This document shows positions 18,661-28,512 of a stretch of DNA of 64,000 nucleotides, one piece after another. Below the pieces are notes generated by a model that did not search any database, was not told where the DNA came from, and worked only from the letters and a program-made list of their open reading frames with translations. The stretch spans positions 166,001 to 230,000 of the forward strand of contig NZ_AHMO02000008.1 of NCBI RefSeq assembly GCF_000243715.2, read 5' to 3'. This stretch comes from Leptospira broomii serovar Hurstbridge str. 5399. GTDB lineage: Bacteria; Spirochaetota; Leptospiria; Leptospirales; Leptospiraceae. How positions within the stretch are numbered: the first letter of the stretch is position 1; the number at the start of each line of letters is the position of its first letter. A program made the position numbers and the translations under genes.

Positions 18661-21078
18661 TTAATCCAATTTCAGGGTCGCCCCTATATTGATCTGACGG
18701 TACGGTCCTTGCTGGATTCCTACTGGGAGTCTTCCCGAAATGTACACACGATCTTCGAGATTTTTGCCATTCACAAATATCGACCACCTCCCTCCGGGAA
18801 CCTCGTAACCGAAGTCCGCGTTCCAAATCCCGTAGGCGGGTACCACTCCTTGGCTACCGTCGGCGCTCTGGTTTTTCGTGTTTTGCAAATCCGAATATTG
18901 TTTATCGAAATGTTGGTATTCGACTCTTACGTAAAACCCTCGAGGACTTTTTAATCCGATCGCAGTAATGACCGTCTGCATCGGAACGTATGGCAGATAG
19001 TTTCCGCTCGTATTCACTTTGATCACGTTTCCAGAGGAATTTACGCTGAATAACGGTTGATTCGTTACACCTACGGTTCCGTCCGGATTTTGAATCGTTC
19101 CTACGGGAACATATGTCGTTGAAATCGCATGGGTATAGGAATACGCGATTTCAAAAGGTATTTCCCAGCGAGACTCGGCGAATTTCCCGAAATCGAATAC
19201 GAAATTACTTTCCACACCTCGGTTAACCGACTTCCCGGCGTTGATCGGGACCGCCCCTATCGAGGAGCCGGCTTCATTCGTGTTTACTATCTGGTTGGAA
19301 AAGAATAAGGCATACGTACTTACTTGAGTATAAAAGTATTTTGTAATATTCCCCCTAAAACCCGTTTCGTAATTATTGGATCTTTCCGCATTCAGTTTAT
19401 ACCCCAACCCTAACGAAGGATTCAGGATGGTGGAGAAGGACGGAGGAGCAAAGGCGGTATGAGCGCCTGCAAACCACATGAACTTTTCCATCAAGTCATA
19501 GGTAATCCCGAAGCCCGGCAAAACGACTTTCGTATAACTTTCATTAGCCTGGTTTACTATAATATTTTGCCCGACCGTCGTAGCCAATCCGTAAGCTACG
19601 TCCGTAGTCGTCGCGAATTTTCGGTGAGTGAATACTCCCTGAGAAATATATTCGTAACGAACCCCCGGAATAATTTTCAATCGTTCGGTCAGCTTAATCG
19701 AGTCTTGAACATACGTAGCGTACGCTTTCGCATTCCGAGTCTGCTGTTGAGTCGTGAGTCCTTGGTTCATCGTCGGATACGGAAATTGATTATAAGCGGC
19801 GTTTACGGTTTCATAATGTGCCCTTGCGCCGACGGAGATTTCGTGCTCCACGCCGAATGTCGAAAACTTACCTTCCAGTTTCGTTTCCAATCCTCCCGTA
19901 CGAAAAAATTGGTGCCGATTCGGAGTGGTATTTAACATATAAATCACATCTCCCGGACTGTTCCCGATCGGAGCGGGGGCATATACTGCGAAGACGTTTC
20001 CGGTCGGCGGCGACGGGAGTCCCAACTCGTTCGGGCTATTATAGGAATAGGATTCCTGCTTAAAACCGAATCCGACATTCGTCCAATACGAACGAGTGAT
20101 CAATTTCCAATTTTCGTTGAACATATGATCGTGTCCGATGACTGCGGCCTGGCGTTCCACATGCTTTCTATCGAAACGAGCCGGGTTGATTTTCGGATCT
20201 TTCCAGTACAATCCTTGAGTTAATCCCAAGTAGGTGGCCTGCGAATCTTGTTGGTAGACTTGATACTTTAGAAAAACCGTATCCTTATCACCGATTTTTT
20301 GCATTAATTTAACGTTAAAATCGTTAACGTTAAATCCTTGATAATTCCTAAATCCGTTCCCTTGAGTATGTAAATAAGAAACGTCGTAAGCTGTATTCGT
20401 GTTTTGAACCGTCCCGCCGTATTGGACCAAATTGGAAGCGTATCCGTTGGTTCCCCCGATCAATTTCAAATTTAGAGTCGGTTTTTCGGGAGGTTTTCGA
20501 GTCACAAAATTCACGATACCGCCCAAGGTCGTTGGTCCGAATAAAATGGAACCGGAACCCTTAACGACCTCGACTCTTTCCATCCTATCGATATGAGGAA
20601 TAAAATAACTCTCGGGTTGTCCGTAGGGACTCAAAGAAGTAAAAACACCGTCTTCTAAAATGAGTGTCTTTCTAGATTCCTCGTTACTCACTCCTCGAAA
20701 AGCGATATTCGGCGTAAGACCGACCGCGTCTTGGTATCGAATCGTCGCACCGGGAACCCTTCTCAAGGCTTCCATCGAATCGATCGGGCTTGTTTCTTTC
20801 AGAATTTTCTTTCCGATGACGTTAGCCGATCCGGGGATTTTTTTTAGATCTTCGTCCTTGGACCCGATCACGTTGATCTGTCCGCTTTCTAAGAACTTAC
20901 GCCTCTTTTCATTTATATCTTCTTCTTCCTTGGAAGGCTGTTCCTTCGTTTCGGTTCCTTCTTTAGGTTTTTCTTCCCCGTTGCTCCCGTTCCCGTTCGG
21001 TTGGGAAAGGATTATGGAAATCGGAAGAAGAAGGAATAAACAAAGAATGAGCGTACGCAAACAGGATTTGTACGCCAT
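18661..21078 (-). CDS. TonB-dependent outer-membrane receptor, FecA-like
   Basis: The protein has 805 aa. Signal peptide (ILCLFLLLPISIILS), then a Glu/Lys-rich linker and a TonB-box-like QINVIGS. A plug domain follows (SMEALRRVPGATIRYQD, NIAFRGVSNEESRKTLILEDG, VEVVKGSGSILFGPTTLGG). A long beta-barrel makes up the rest. The plug resembles ferric-dicitrate receptor FecA, suggesting uptake of a ferric chelate, but specificity is inferred. The ATG at 21078 overlaps the stop of the imelysin gene (TGATG) and has GGAG upstream, so the pair is translationally coupled and shares the Fur-like box at 22397. Confidence 0.93.
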   Translation of the reverse strand: MAYKSCLRTLILCLFLLLPISIILSQPNGNGSNGEEKPKEGTETKEQPSKEEEDINEKRRKFLESGQINVIGSKDEDLKKIPGSANVIGKKILKETSPIDSMEALRRVPGATIRYQDAVGLTPNIAFRGVSNEESRKTLILEDGVFTSLSPYGQPESYFIPHIDRMERVEVVKGSGSILFGPTTLGGIVNFVTRKPPEKPTLNLKLIGGTNGYASNLVQYGGTVQNTNTAYDVSYLHTQGNGFRNYQGFNVNDFNVKLMQKIGDKDTVFLKYQVYQQDSQATYLGLTQGLYWKDPKINPARFDRKHVERQAAVIGHDHMFNENWKLITRSYWTNVGFGFKQESYSYNSPNELGLPSPPTGNVFAVYAPAPIGNSPGDVIYMLNTTPNRHQFFRTGGLETKLEGKFSTFGVEHEISVGARAHYETVNAAYNQFPYPTMNQGLTTQQQTRNAKAYATYVQDSIKLTERLKIIPGVRYEYISQGVFTHRKFATTTDVAYGLATTVGQNIIVNQANESYTKVVLPGFGITYDLMEKFMWFAGAHTAFAPPSFSTILNPSLGLGYKLNAERSNNYETGFRGNITKYFYTQVSTYALFFSNQIVNTNEAGSSIGAVPINAGKSVNRGVESNFVFDFGKFAESRWEIPFEIAYSYTHAISTTYVPVGTIQNPDGTVGVTNQPLFSVNSSGNVIKVNTSGNYLPYVPMQTVITAIGLKSPRGFYVRVEYQHFDKQYSDLQNTKNQSADGSQGVVPAYGIWNADFGYEVPGGRWSIFVNGKNLEDRVYISGRLPVGIQQGPYRQINIGATLKLD

Positions 21079-22325
21079 CAATCTCCATCCCCTGTATGTC
21101 CTGATACTACGCCGCTACCCACGATAGCCGCGAGTTGCGTATTCAAAATCGTCAGTAAGGTATTTAATTGAGTCACGGCTTGTTTGATTGCGGCCATATT
21201 ACCTGCGCTAATACTGTTAAACGAATTTAACGTGGATTCTAAGAGGGAAATTTGAGCCTTTGCCTGGGTGTCCAGGGTAGGGCTATAAAAAGTTACGTAG
21301 TCGGAGAAACCGATCCCGCCACCCCCCAAGTAGAATGTTTTGAAGGAAGAAAGATTGTCCCGAAGGTTCTGTATGCTGTTGCCCGAAAAGCGGGACTCCG
21401 ACAAACTGAGATTGATAACGGAGCCGTTTCCTCCCTGGGCAAGACCGGCAGGCGCTTCCAACTTGCCGTCCTTCATCGTGCTTAATTCCCGAATAGCGCT
21501 GGCAAAGATCGTATTCAATGCTCCTGCGGAATTCGGAAAAACCGTCGACCCGTTACCGGCTGTCGCAAGCTGTTCCCCGTAAGGAGCGGTACCGTTCGGA
21601 GCCCAGGCGGCGGCAAGAGCGGCAACGTTTGCCGCATAATCGTTCACTAATGCCAATAAAAGTTGGTAGCGATTCGCACTCATGTCCGAGCAGGAAAGAG
21701 CACTAGCTCCGTAACTGGCAGGCTTTACATAAATGACATATTCGATAGCAGGGAGACCTTTCGCATCTTTATCTAAAGTGCCAATATAGGCTGCTGCCGT
21801 ACCGGAGAAGCCGGGAGATGCATCTAGATCGTCCATATCGCCGTTACTTGGCGGCGATTCCGGACTGACCGTCTTCGTCGCTTCTCCAGGCCAAGCATCG
21901 AATAGAGGGTAATATGTATTGGAAGGTCCGAAGCGATATAGCTCGACCTTTTTTACTGCGGAAATATTCGCAAGCCAGGAAGCCTGCACATTAGAGAGAG
22001 TGCCCGCGTTGCAAGTGGACAAGGCCGTGGCTTTCGTCACCAAATCCTGGGCCTTACTGTTTAGGTCGGAATATAATGGAGGAATAATATTACGACCCAT
22101 GTTTTGCAAAAAGGGCTTAGGATTGTAGGAATTAAACATCGCATAGAGAAATCCGTTAACGAGCGAAGTATCACTCGACGACGGGTTCTTCGGATTACAA
22201 GAGAGCACGAAGAAAAATAGAATTATGGAGGTAAGAATGGTTCCGTAACCGGAAAAAATTCTGCGTAAATAATAGGATCTTTTGACAGGAAGTTCCCAAA
22301 AGGAATGAAAACCCGAACGATTCAT
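21078..22325 (-). CDS. Imelysin family lipoprotein (iron-regulated)
   Basis: The protein has 415 aa. A long n-region precedes the membrane stretch TSIILFFFVLSC, a spirochaetal lipobox. The body has the imelysin signatures: a W-containing helix followed by VELYRFGPSNTYYPLFDAWP, and GLPAIEYVIYV near residue 190. Imelysin-like proteins are periplasmic or outer-membrane iron-uptake components whose genes commonly sit beside TonB receptors, as here. The exact ligand is unknown. GAGG lies 7 nt before the ATG. First gene of the two-gene iron operon. Confidence 0.88.
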   Translation of the reverse strand: MNRSGFHSFWELPVKRSYYLRRIFSGYGTILTSIILFFFVLSCNPKNPSSSDTSLVNGFLYAMFNSYNPKPFLQNMGRNIIPPLYSDLNSKAQDLVTKATALSTCNAGTLSNVQASWLANISAVKKVELYRFGPSNTYYPLFDAWPGEATKTVSPESPPSNGDMDDLDASPGFSGTAAAYIGTLDKDAKGLPAIEYVIYVKPASYGASALSCSDMSANRYQLLLALVNDYAANVAALAAAWAPNGTAPYGEQLATAGNGSTVFPNSAGALNTIFASAIRELSTMKDGKLEAPAGLAQGGNGSVINLSLSESRFSGNSIQNLRDNLSSFKTFYLGGGGIGFSDYVTFYSPTLDTQAKAQISLLESTLNSFNSISAGNMAAIKQAVTQLNTLLTILNTQLAAIVGSGVVSGHTGDGD

Positions 22326-22396
22326 CGTTTCGCCTCAGACGTTATTAAACTTGGATCTGAGAATCAAGATTAACTAGGGCCTTCTGAGGACAAGTG

Positions 22397-22419
22397 TTTT
22401 TGAGAAAGATTCTCAAAAA
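22397..22419 (-). promoter_or_regulatory. Fur-box-like perfect palindrome upstream of the imelysin-TonB operon
   Basis: TTTTTGAGAA-AGA-TTCTCAAAAA is a perfect 10-bp inverted repeat with a 3-nt centre, 71 nt upstream of the imelysin start. Its core (22401-22415) matches the classical 7-1-7 Fur consensus TGATAAT-N-ATTATCA at 11 of 14 positions. A weaker related half-site (TGAGAATCAAGATTA) begins near 22356. Binding by Fur or a Fur-family paralogue is inferred from the match and from the iron-uptake genes behind it. Confidence 0.65.
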
Positions 22420-22455
22420 TTGACGAAAATCAAGTTTAGGTCCGTTATAAGAAGA

Positions 22456-25400
22456 TCAAATGGTCTTATCTATCCATCTAAGGTCCAAAGTATAAGCGTG
22501 GGATTTCTCAATTTTCAGCGGGGCGGGTTTAGATCCCCCGGAATGTCCATCCGGAAAGAAGCGAGAAATTCTGCGGCTTTCCGCTTCGAAGGAATTTACC
22601 GGAAAAGTCTCGTAGGCTCTGCCACCGGGATGTGAAACATAATATCTACATCCCGCAACCGGCCGATTCGACCAGGTATCCCAAATATCGAACACTAGAG
22701 GATTTTGGATCGGCAAGTTTGGGTGGAGGGTAAACGGAAGATTCCAGGCTTTAAAACGAATACCTGCCACCGCCTCCCCGAGCTTACCCGTGGGTCGCAG
22801 CGGAACTTCCACTCCATTACAAGCCAATTGAAAACGCTCATTGGTCCAACCTTCCACTCTTACCTGCAGACGTTCCACTGCGGAATCGACTGACCGAGAT
22901 GTCCCGAACGACGAAGATTCTTCCCCTAGGACATTCCAAGGTTCTAATGCAAGTCTTAACTCCAAAAAGATCTCATCCTTCTTGAGCGATCCGTAAACCG
23001 GAAAGCGAAACTCGAAGAAAGGGATAAAATCCTCTTCTTCAAAAGCATACCCGTGATCTTTTAAATCCCGCAAGACATCCTTAAAATCGTTCCATACGTA
23101 ATGAGGTAGAAGAAACCGATCATGTAATTCCGTTCCCCAATGTACAGGCGATTTCTTATACGGTTTTTCCCAAAGACGACCCAAGAGGGACAAAACGAGA
23201 AGTTGCTGTACGACGCTCATTCGGTAATGAGGCGGCATTTCAAATGCTCTTAGCTCCACCAACCCCAATCTGGGCCCGGAAGGAGGATATAATTTATCGA
23301 TGGAAATCTCGGCTCGATGAGTGTTGCCGGTCAGGTCCACTAACAAATTTCGAAATAATCTATCGATTAGCCAAGGAGGAAGATCCTTTTTCCTTTCGTC
23401 GACTTGCTTTGCCGCCAATTCGAATTCATACAATGCCTCGTCTCTACCCTCGTCCAATCTCGGAGCCTGAGAGGTCGGTCCGACGAACAACCCCGAAAAT
23501 AAGTAAGATAGGGACGGATGGTGCTGCCAATAACTGACCAAGCTTCTTAGCAAATCCGGTCTTCGTAAGAAGGGGCTATCCGCAGGAGTCATAGCGCCTA
23601 CCGTAATATGATTTCCGCCTCCGGTTCCGGAATGTCGACCGTCGATTTGAAATTTTTCCGCACTGAGTTTGATCGCTTTAGCTTCCTCGTAAAGAATCCT
23701 GGTCTTCTCCTCTAATTCCGCAAAATCCGAGGAAGGATGTAGATTCACTTCGATTACTCCCGGATCGGGTGTAATTCTAAAAAGGCACAATCGATTATCG
23801 TGGGGAGGTTCGTATCCTTCAAATACGATAGGCAGCTTCGTTCGTACGCAGGCATCTTCGATGGACGACAATAAATCCAACCATACATCTAAACGTTCGA
23901 TCGGAGGAAGAAATATATGCAAAACTCCGGCACGGGGTTCGATTACGAGAGTGCTTCGAATCGGAAGCTCTTTACCGCTCGGGTAAAACTTTCCTTCTTT
24001 TTGCGATCTCTCTTTAACTTTCTTTAAAATATCCTTATAGGAAGGAAGTTTGCTCGGCTCCGCAATATCCGTCAGAACTGCGGAAAGACGGAAGGAATCC
24101 GCAATTGAAGCAAACGGCAGCCGCAAACCGGCAGGACTATCGCCCGGAACCAAATATAGACGCTCTCGACGGTAGACCCATTCCGAGCTTTCCCAACGCT
24201 TTAAAATATAATTGTATTGTAATGGTACAGCGAATCCCTTCTTTAATTTAAAATCCTTTTCCAACACGGAGAGAACTCTCCTTCTTTCCAACGATTCGAA
24301 AGAAAAATCGTCTTCCTTCGGGGATTCAGGCTTTTCCCATTTCGGCAATTGTCCTTCCTTCCATAAATAATAGAAGCCGTCCTCGAATACCGGTATTAGA
24401 TGCTTGGCAGAAATACCTAGGGAAGCGCAAATTTGCTCTCCGATCGTTTCCGCTTTAGCCAACTCCTCCTCACGGTCAGCGTCCTTTTTTTCTTTAACCG
24501 AAGACAAATACGCCTCTTCCTGCCAAAGCTTTTCTCCATCCCTTCTCCAAAATGTGTTCAAAGACCAACGAGGCAAAGGCTCTCCGGGATACCATTTTCC
24601 TTGAGTAACCTGCACTACCGAACCCGGAGCGAATCTCTTTCTAAGATTTCCTAGAAGCTCTTCAGCCAAGGAAAGTTTTTCGGAACCGAGGGCATCGGTG
24701 TTCCATTGTGAATTTTGACGGTCGGTATCCGAGACGAAGGTGGGTTCTCCTCCGATCGATAATCGAATATCATTTTTTCTTAATTTATCATCGATTTTTT
24801 TTCCTAATTTTAGAATCTTCTCCCATCGTTCATCCGTATACGGTTTTGTAACACGGGGGGATTCTTTTATCCGTTTTACTTCCATGTGAAAATGGAATTT
24901 AGAATTTGCAGGATCGGAATATCCGAATACCGGCGATGCGCTGGACGGTTCCGGAACTGCAGCCAACGGAATATGACCTTCACCGGCCAGTAAGCCGGAA
25001 GTCGGATCGAGTCCGACCCAGCCTGCCCCAGGTAAATAGACTTCGGCCCATGCATGCAAATCGGTGAAGTCAGCCTTAGGTCCGGCAGGTCCGTCTATCG
25101 GAACTTCATCCGGTTTTAATTGGATTAGATATCCGGAAACGAAACGTGCCGCCAAGCCTATATGTCGTAAAATTTGGACTAGTAGGAAAGCCGAGTCGCG
25201 ACAGGATCCGGATTTTTTCTCCAGGGTCTCCGTACAAGTTTGCACACCGGGCTCCATGCGAATAACGTAGGAAACGTCTTCATAGACTCGATGATTTAAT
25301 CGAACCAGGTAATCGACGGTTCGAGCTTTCTGTAATATGCCCTCTTTCCGAAGTTGGGAAATATAATTCGCCAAAGCATAACTTCCGTCACTGGCGCTCA

Positions 25401-25752
25401 AATAAGGCATGAGTTCCTTCCGTAACGAATCGGAATAAATAAAGGGCGCCTCTTCGGCGTCCGGCTCTAGAAAAAAATCGAAGGGATTAAAGACTTGGAT
25501 TTCCGCGATTAGATCCACAAGTATCCGAAGCTTATTCGTTTTTTCAGGAAATACTAGTCTCGCTTGGTAATTTCCGAACGGATCCTGTTGCCAATTTAAA
25601 AATTGCTTGGTCGGCTCCACTTGAAGCGAATATGAGATAATTTTAGTCCTAGCATGGGGAGCCGGACGCAGACGAATCACATGCGGGGATAAAGAAACCG
25701 CCTTATCGTATTCGTAGGATGTTTCGTGTGTTAGAGATACCAATAACGACAT
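22456..25752 (-). CDS. Transglutaminase + DUF2126 (predicted amidoligase) fusion (module 1)
   Basis: The protein has 1098 aa. N-terminal transglutaminase-like beta domain (1-90) and transglutaminase core with Cys184 (KSGSCRDSAF), His233 (DLHAWAEVYLP) and Asp249 (WVGLDPTSG). From about residue 300 to the end it is DUF2126 (LSIGGEPTFVSDTD, GRHSGTGGGNHITVGAMTP, LFVGPTSQAPRLDEGRDEA), which has been predicted to be a glutamine-synthetase-fold COOH-NH2 ligase. It therefore pairs bond-breaking and bond-forming domains. It lies 9 nt after the alpha-E gene and forms an operon with it and the ATP-grasp gene. Confidence 0.92.
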   Translation of the reverse strand: MSLLVSLTHETSYEYDKAVSLSPHVIRLRPAPHARTKIISYSLQVEPTKQFLNWQQDPFGNYQARLVFPEKTNKLRILVDLIAEIQVFNPFDFFLEPDAEEAPFIYSDSLRKELMPYLSASDGSYALANYISQLRKEGILQKARTVDYLVRLNHRVYEDVSYVIRMEPGVQTCTETLEKKSGSCRDSAFLLVQILRHIGLAARFVSGYLIQLKPDEVPIDGPAGPKADFTDLHAWAEVYLPGAGWVGLDPTSGLLAGEGHIPLAAVPEPSSASPVFGYSDPANSKFHFHMEVKRIKESPRVTKPYTDERWEKILKLGKKIDDKLRKNDIRLSIGGEPTFVSDTDRQNSQWNTDALGSEKLSLAEELLGNLRKRFAPGSVVQVTQGKWYPGEPLPRWSLNTFWRRDGEKLWQEEAYLSSVKEKKDADREEELAKAETIGEQICASLGISAKHLIPVFEDGFYYLWKEGQLPKWEKPESPKEDDFSFESLERRRVLSVLEKDFKLKKGFAVPLQYNYILKRWESSEWVYRRERLYLVPGDSPAGLRLPFASIADSFRLSAVLTDIAEPSKLPSYKDILKKVKERSQKEGKFYPSGKELPIRSTLVIEPRAGVLHIFLPPIERLDVWLDLLSSIEDACVRTKLPIVFEGYEPPHDNRLCLFRITPDPGVIEVNLHPSSDFAELEEKTRILYEEAKAIKLSAEKFQIDGRHSGTGGGNHITVGAMTPADSPFLRRPDLLRSLVSYWQHHPSLSYLFSGLFVGPTSQAPRLDEGRDEALYEFELAAKQVDERKKDLPPWLIDRLFRNLLVDLTGNTHRAEISIDKLYPPSGPRLGLVELRAFEMPPHYRMSVVQQLLVLSLLGRLWEKPYKKSPVHWGTELHDRFLLPHYVWNDFKDVLRDLKDHGYAFEEEDFIPFFEFRFPVYGSLKKDEIFLELRLALEPWNVLGEESSSFGTSRSVDSAVERLQVRVEGWTNERFQLACNGVEVPLRPTGKLGEAVAGIRFKAWNLPFTLHPNLPIQNPLVFDIWDTWSNRPVAGCRYYVSHPGGRAYETFPVNSFEAESRRISRFFPDGHSGGSKPAPLKIEKSHAYTLDLRWIDKTI

Positions 25753-25761
25753 GCGTAAATA

Positions 25762-26706
25762 TTAATTCCTGAAGTACGTTTCGTCCAATTCGGACGCAAT
25801 ACCGTTCAATCTTACCTGCAATTGATCCAGATATTCATGCATACCCGTTCCGAAAATCTCGTCGATGGAAGCGTAATTCATTTCGGATAACAACAATCCT
25901 ACCCTACGTTCCGTTTCGTTCGCGTATGAATCCTTGTCGGTACCACTTAGAATCTTTAGACTATCGAAAGTTTTGGATAAACAAAATCGAATCGCCCTAG
26001 GGAACAGCTTATCCAAGATCAAGAATTGAGCTATATTTTTAGGCGTGATCCTCGTATATATCCGATTAAACATCTCGTGAGCACTCGCAGATTTCAAAAG
26101 AGAAAGCCATTGAATTAAATCCAAAGTCGATCCGGTTTCCTCATGAGACGGAAGCAAAATGAAATATTTCATATCCAGAATCCGAGTCGTCTTATCGGCC
26201 CTTTCCAATAACCGCCCCAGCAGTGCGAAGTGCCAAACTTCGTCGTGTGAAATGGTGGCCTCTTGGCATCCGTAAAATAATAAGCATTGATTCCGAATCG
26301 ATTTAAAAAATTCGGCGATCCCGGGCATGTCGGATTCCTCGAATCTCTTTCTCGTCCTAAATGTGAGATAAAACTCGTTGATCACTTCCCACATAGGCGT
26401 GGAAATATTCTCACGAATCGTTCTCGCGTTTTCACGGGCCCTAATTAAGCAATTCATAATAGAGTTCGGATTTTCGATATCCAGACTCATAAAGTGAATG
26501 ACATTCTCCTTCGTCGGAAGGGAATATTTCTTCGTAAAAAGCTCGTTATCTCCCGTCGTGTAGACCAACGGCATCCATTGACGATTGGCATCTTCGTTTA
26601 AATCCAAAGAAAGCTGGAAATTTACATCGAGAAAGCGGGAATAATTCTCCGCTCTCTCCATGTATCGATTCATCCAATACACGGATTCGGCGACTCGGCT
26701 CAGCAT
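25762..26706 (-). CDS. Alpha-E domain protein (DUF403, module 1)
   Basis: The protein has 314 aa and is all-helical. It starts with the hallmark MLSRVAESVYWMNRYMERAEN. It is the stand-alone counterpart of the C-terminal half of the 851-aa fusion. Function unknown; the family nearly always sits beside type-2 circularly permuted ATP-grasp proteins and transglutaminases, and is thought to assist them. AGAGAGG precedes the ATG at good spacing. 68 nt after the ATP-grasp stop. Confidence 0.92.
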   Translation of the reverse strand: MLSRVAESVYWMNRYMERAENYSRFLDVNFQLSLDLNEDANRQWMPLVYTTGDNELFTKKYSLPTKENVIHFMSLDIENPNSIMNCLIRARENARTIRENISTPMWEVINEFYLTFRTRKRFEESDMPGIAEFFKSIRNQCLLFYGCQEATISHDEVWHFALLGRLLERADKTTRILDMKYFILLPSHEETGSTLDLIQWLSLLKSASAHEMFNRIYTRITPKNIAQFLILDKLFPRAIRFCLSKTFDSLKILSGTDKDSYANETERRVGLLLSEMNYASIDEIFGTGMHEYLDQLQVRLNGIASELDETYFRN

Positions 26707-26774
26707 AGGAAACCTCTCTAGTTCGTTTTTTACTACGGTTCCGCTTGCCGGGAATTTACCCGGTGCCTATTTAC

Positions 26775-28205
26775 TCATCCTTGACCCATCACCCAAGTGT
26801 CTTTGGATCCTCCGCCTTGAGAGGAATTCACTACCAAAGATCCTTTTCGCAAAGCGACTCTCGTCAGCCCACCAGGCATCACATAAATATCTTCTCCATA
26901 AAGAATGAACGGACGTAAGTCGACATGACGGCCTTCCAATTTATCCTCCACTAAAGTGGGGACACGGGAAAGGTTTAGCACGGGCTGAGCGATGTAATTT
27001 CGAGGATCCGCATCCACCTTTTTAATGAATTCTTCTCTCTCCTTTTGACTTGCAACAGGACCGATTATCATTCCGTATCCGCCCGCACCGTTCGCGGCTT
27101 TTACCACTAGATTCGCGATATTCTCCCGAACGTATTTCAAATCCTTTTCCCTCGAACAGAGATAAGTTGGAACGTTCGGAATGATCGCCTCTTCGCCTAG
27201 ATAATATTTAATGATTTCAGGTACGAAAGAATATATTACCTTGTCGTCGGCGACTCCGGTACCTGGGGCGTTTGCCAAAGCCACGTTTCCTTTTCTAAAA
27301 GCTTCGAAAATCCCGGGCACTCCGAGCAAGGAGTCTTTACGGAATACCTTCGGATCCATAAAGATATCGTCGATCCTGCGATAAAGAACGTCCACCTGTT
27401 TCAATCCGTGAGTGGTCCTCATGTACAGTTTATCATCTTTAACCGTCAGATCGGTTCCTTCAACTAGAGGAACTCCCATCTTAGACGCTAAAAAGCTGTG
27501 CTCATAATAGGCGGAGTTATAAATTCCCGGAGTCAAAACTGCGATACTAGGATTGGGTTTTCCCGAAATATGTTCGAGCATGCCTCGCAGTCGGATCGGA
27601 TAATCGTAAATCGGACGAACGGAAAGACTCGCGAACAATTCGGGAAACGTCTTTTTCATAACTTCACGATTTTCTAATACATAAGAGACGCCGGATGGAC
27701 AGCGAAGATTATCTTCGAGCACAAGCATTCTACCGTCCCCGTCCCGAACCAGATCCGTTCCGGTGATATGAATCCAAGTACCTTTGGGAGGAACGATTCC
27801 TTTACATTCCTTCAAGTAACCGGTGCTGCTGTAGATGATTTCCGCAGGAATGATTCCATCTTTGATGATTTTTTCTTCGCCGTAGATATCCTGAACGAAA
27901 AGATTGAGCGCTCGAATTCGCTGCTTCAACCCTTCCTCTAATTTTTTCCATTCGTGAGCCGTTACGATTCTGGGAATAATATCGAAAGGCATGATCCTTT
28001 CCTCTTCCTCCTCATCACCATAAACGTTAAACGTAATTCCCAAAGAGAGTAGAGCTTTTTCCGCAGAGCTTTTGCGTTTGAAAAGCTCCTTGTCGTCCAT
28101 CCCCTCGATTCTGGATTTCAAGATATGGTAACTTTGCCGAATCCCGCCTTCGGGCGAGAACATCTCATCATAAAATGAATCTGTTTGATAGTTTGTCAGG
28201 AGCAT
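26775..28205 (-). CDS. Circularly permuted type-2 ATP-grasp protein (module 1)
   Basis: The protein has 476 aa, the usual length for DUF404/DUF407 proteins. Visible blocks: [48 protein letters not shown] (split across the fold), [42 protein letters not shown] and [17 protein letters not shown]. Predicted ATP-dependent carboxylate-amine ligase, cytosolic. First gene of the three-gene module; GGAGG lies 7 nt before the ATG. Similar in sequence to residues 60-500 of the fusion at 15972-18527. Confidence 0.92.
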   Translation of the reverse strand: MLLTNYQTDSFYDEMFSPEGGIRQSYHILKSRIEGMDDKELFKRKSSAEKALLSLGITFNVYGDEEEEERIMPFDIIPRIVTAHEWKKLEEGLKQRIRALNLFVQDIYGEEKIIKDGIIPAEIIYSSTGYLKECKGIVPPKGTWIHITGTDLVRDGDGRMLVLEDNLRCPSGVSYVLENREVMKKTFPELFASLSVRPIYDYPIRLRGMLEHISGKPNPSIAVLTPGIYNSAYYEHSFLASKMGVPLVEGTDLTVKDDKLYMRTTHGLKQVDVLYRRIDDIFMDPKVFRKDSLLGVPGIFEAFRKGNVALANAPGTGVADDKVIYSFVPEIIKYYLGEEAIIPNVPTYLCSREKDLKYVRENIANLVVKAANGAGGYGMIIGPVASQKEREEFIKKVDADPRNYIAQPVLNLSRVPTLVEDKLEGRHVDLRPFILYGEDIYVMPGGLTRVALRKGSLVVNSSQGGGSKDTWVMGQG

Positions 28206-28512
28206 AGAAATTCCTCCATCTCTTACCGGAAGTTACGGCCATGCCTTCTATTTAACAAGCAGAATTTGGATTTATCGCCTATTTTTTAATCTATTTATTT
28301 TTTATTGTATAGTATTTAAGCAATAATACCCACTAAAGAACAAAATGCAAATTTCGAAGACTGGTTTTCGCGAATTCAGGGATTTCTGGCGAGAGTTTAT
28401 ACTGGGGAAAATCGAGGACTTTGGGAAGAATTTGTAGCAATTCTAGCTAAAATTGGGGCAGCGTCTAGATTGCAAGATTAGAAGATTGAATAGTTTTTAT
28501 TAATTTGGAAAT
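28206..28512. other. Intergenic region upstream of ATP-grasp module 1
   Basis: About 307 nt of AT-rich sequence that should hold the promoter of the minus-strand ATP-grasp operon and the 3' end of the lipoprotein operon transcript. I see no gene, convincing terminator or clear promoter pair. Confidence 0.5.

Noticed and set aside
18460..18954. Plus-strand 164-codon frame
   Set aside because: It lies antisense to the 3' end of the TonB receptor gene and the start of the ATP-grasp fusion, both well supported; its composition is unlike the real genes.
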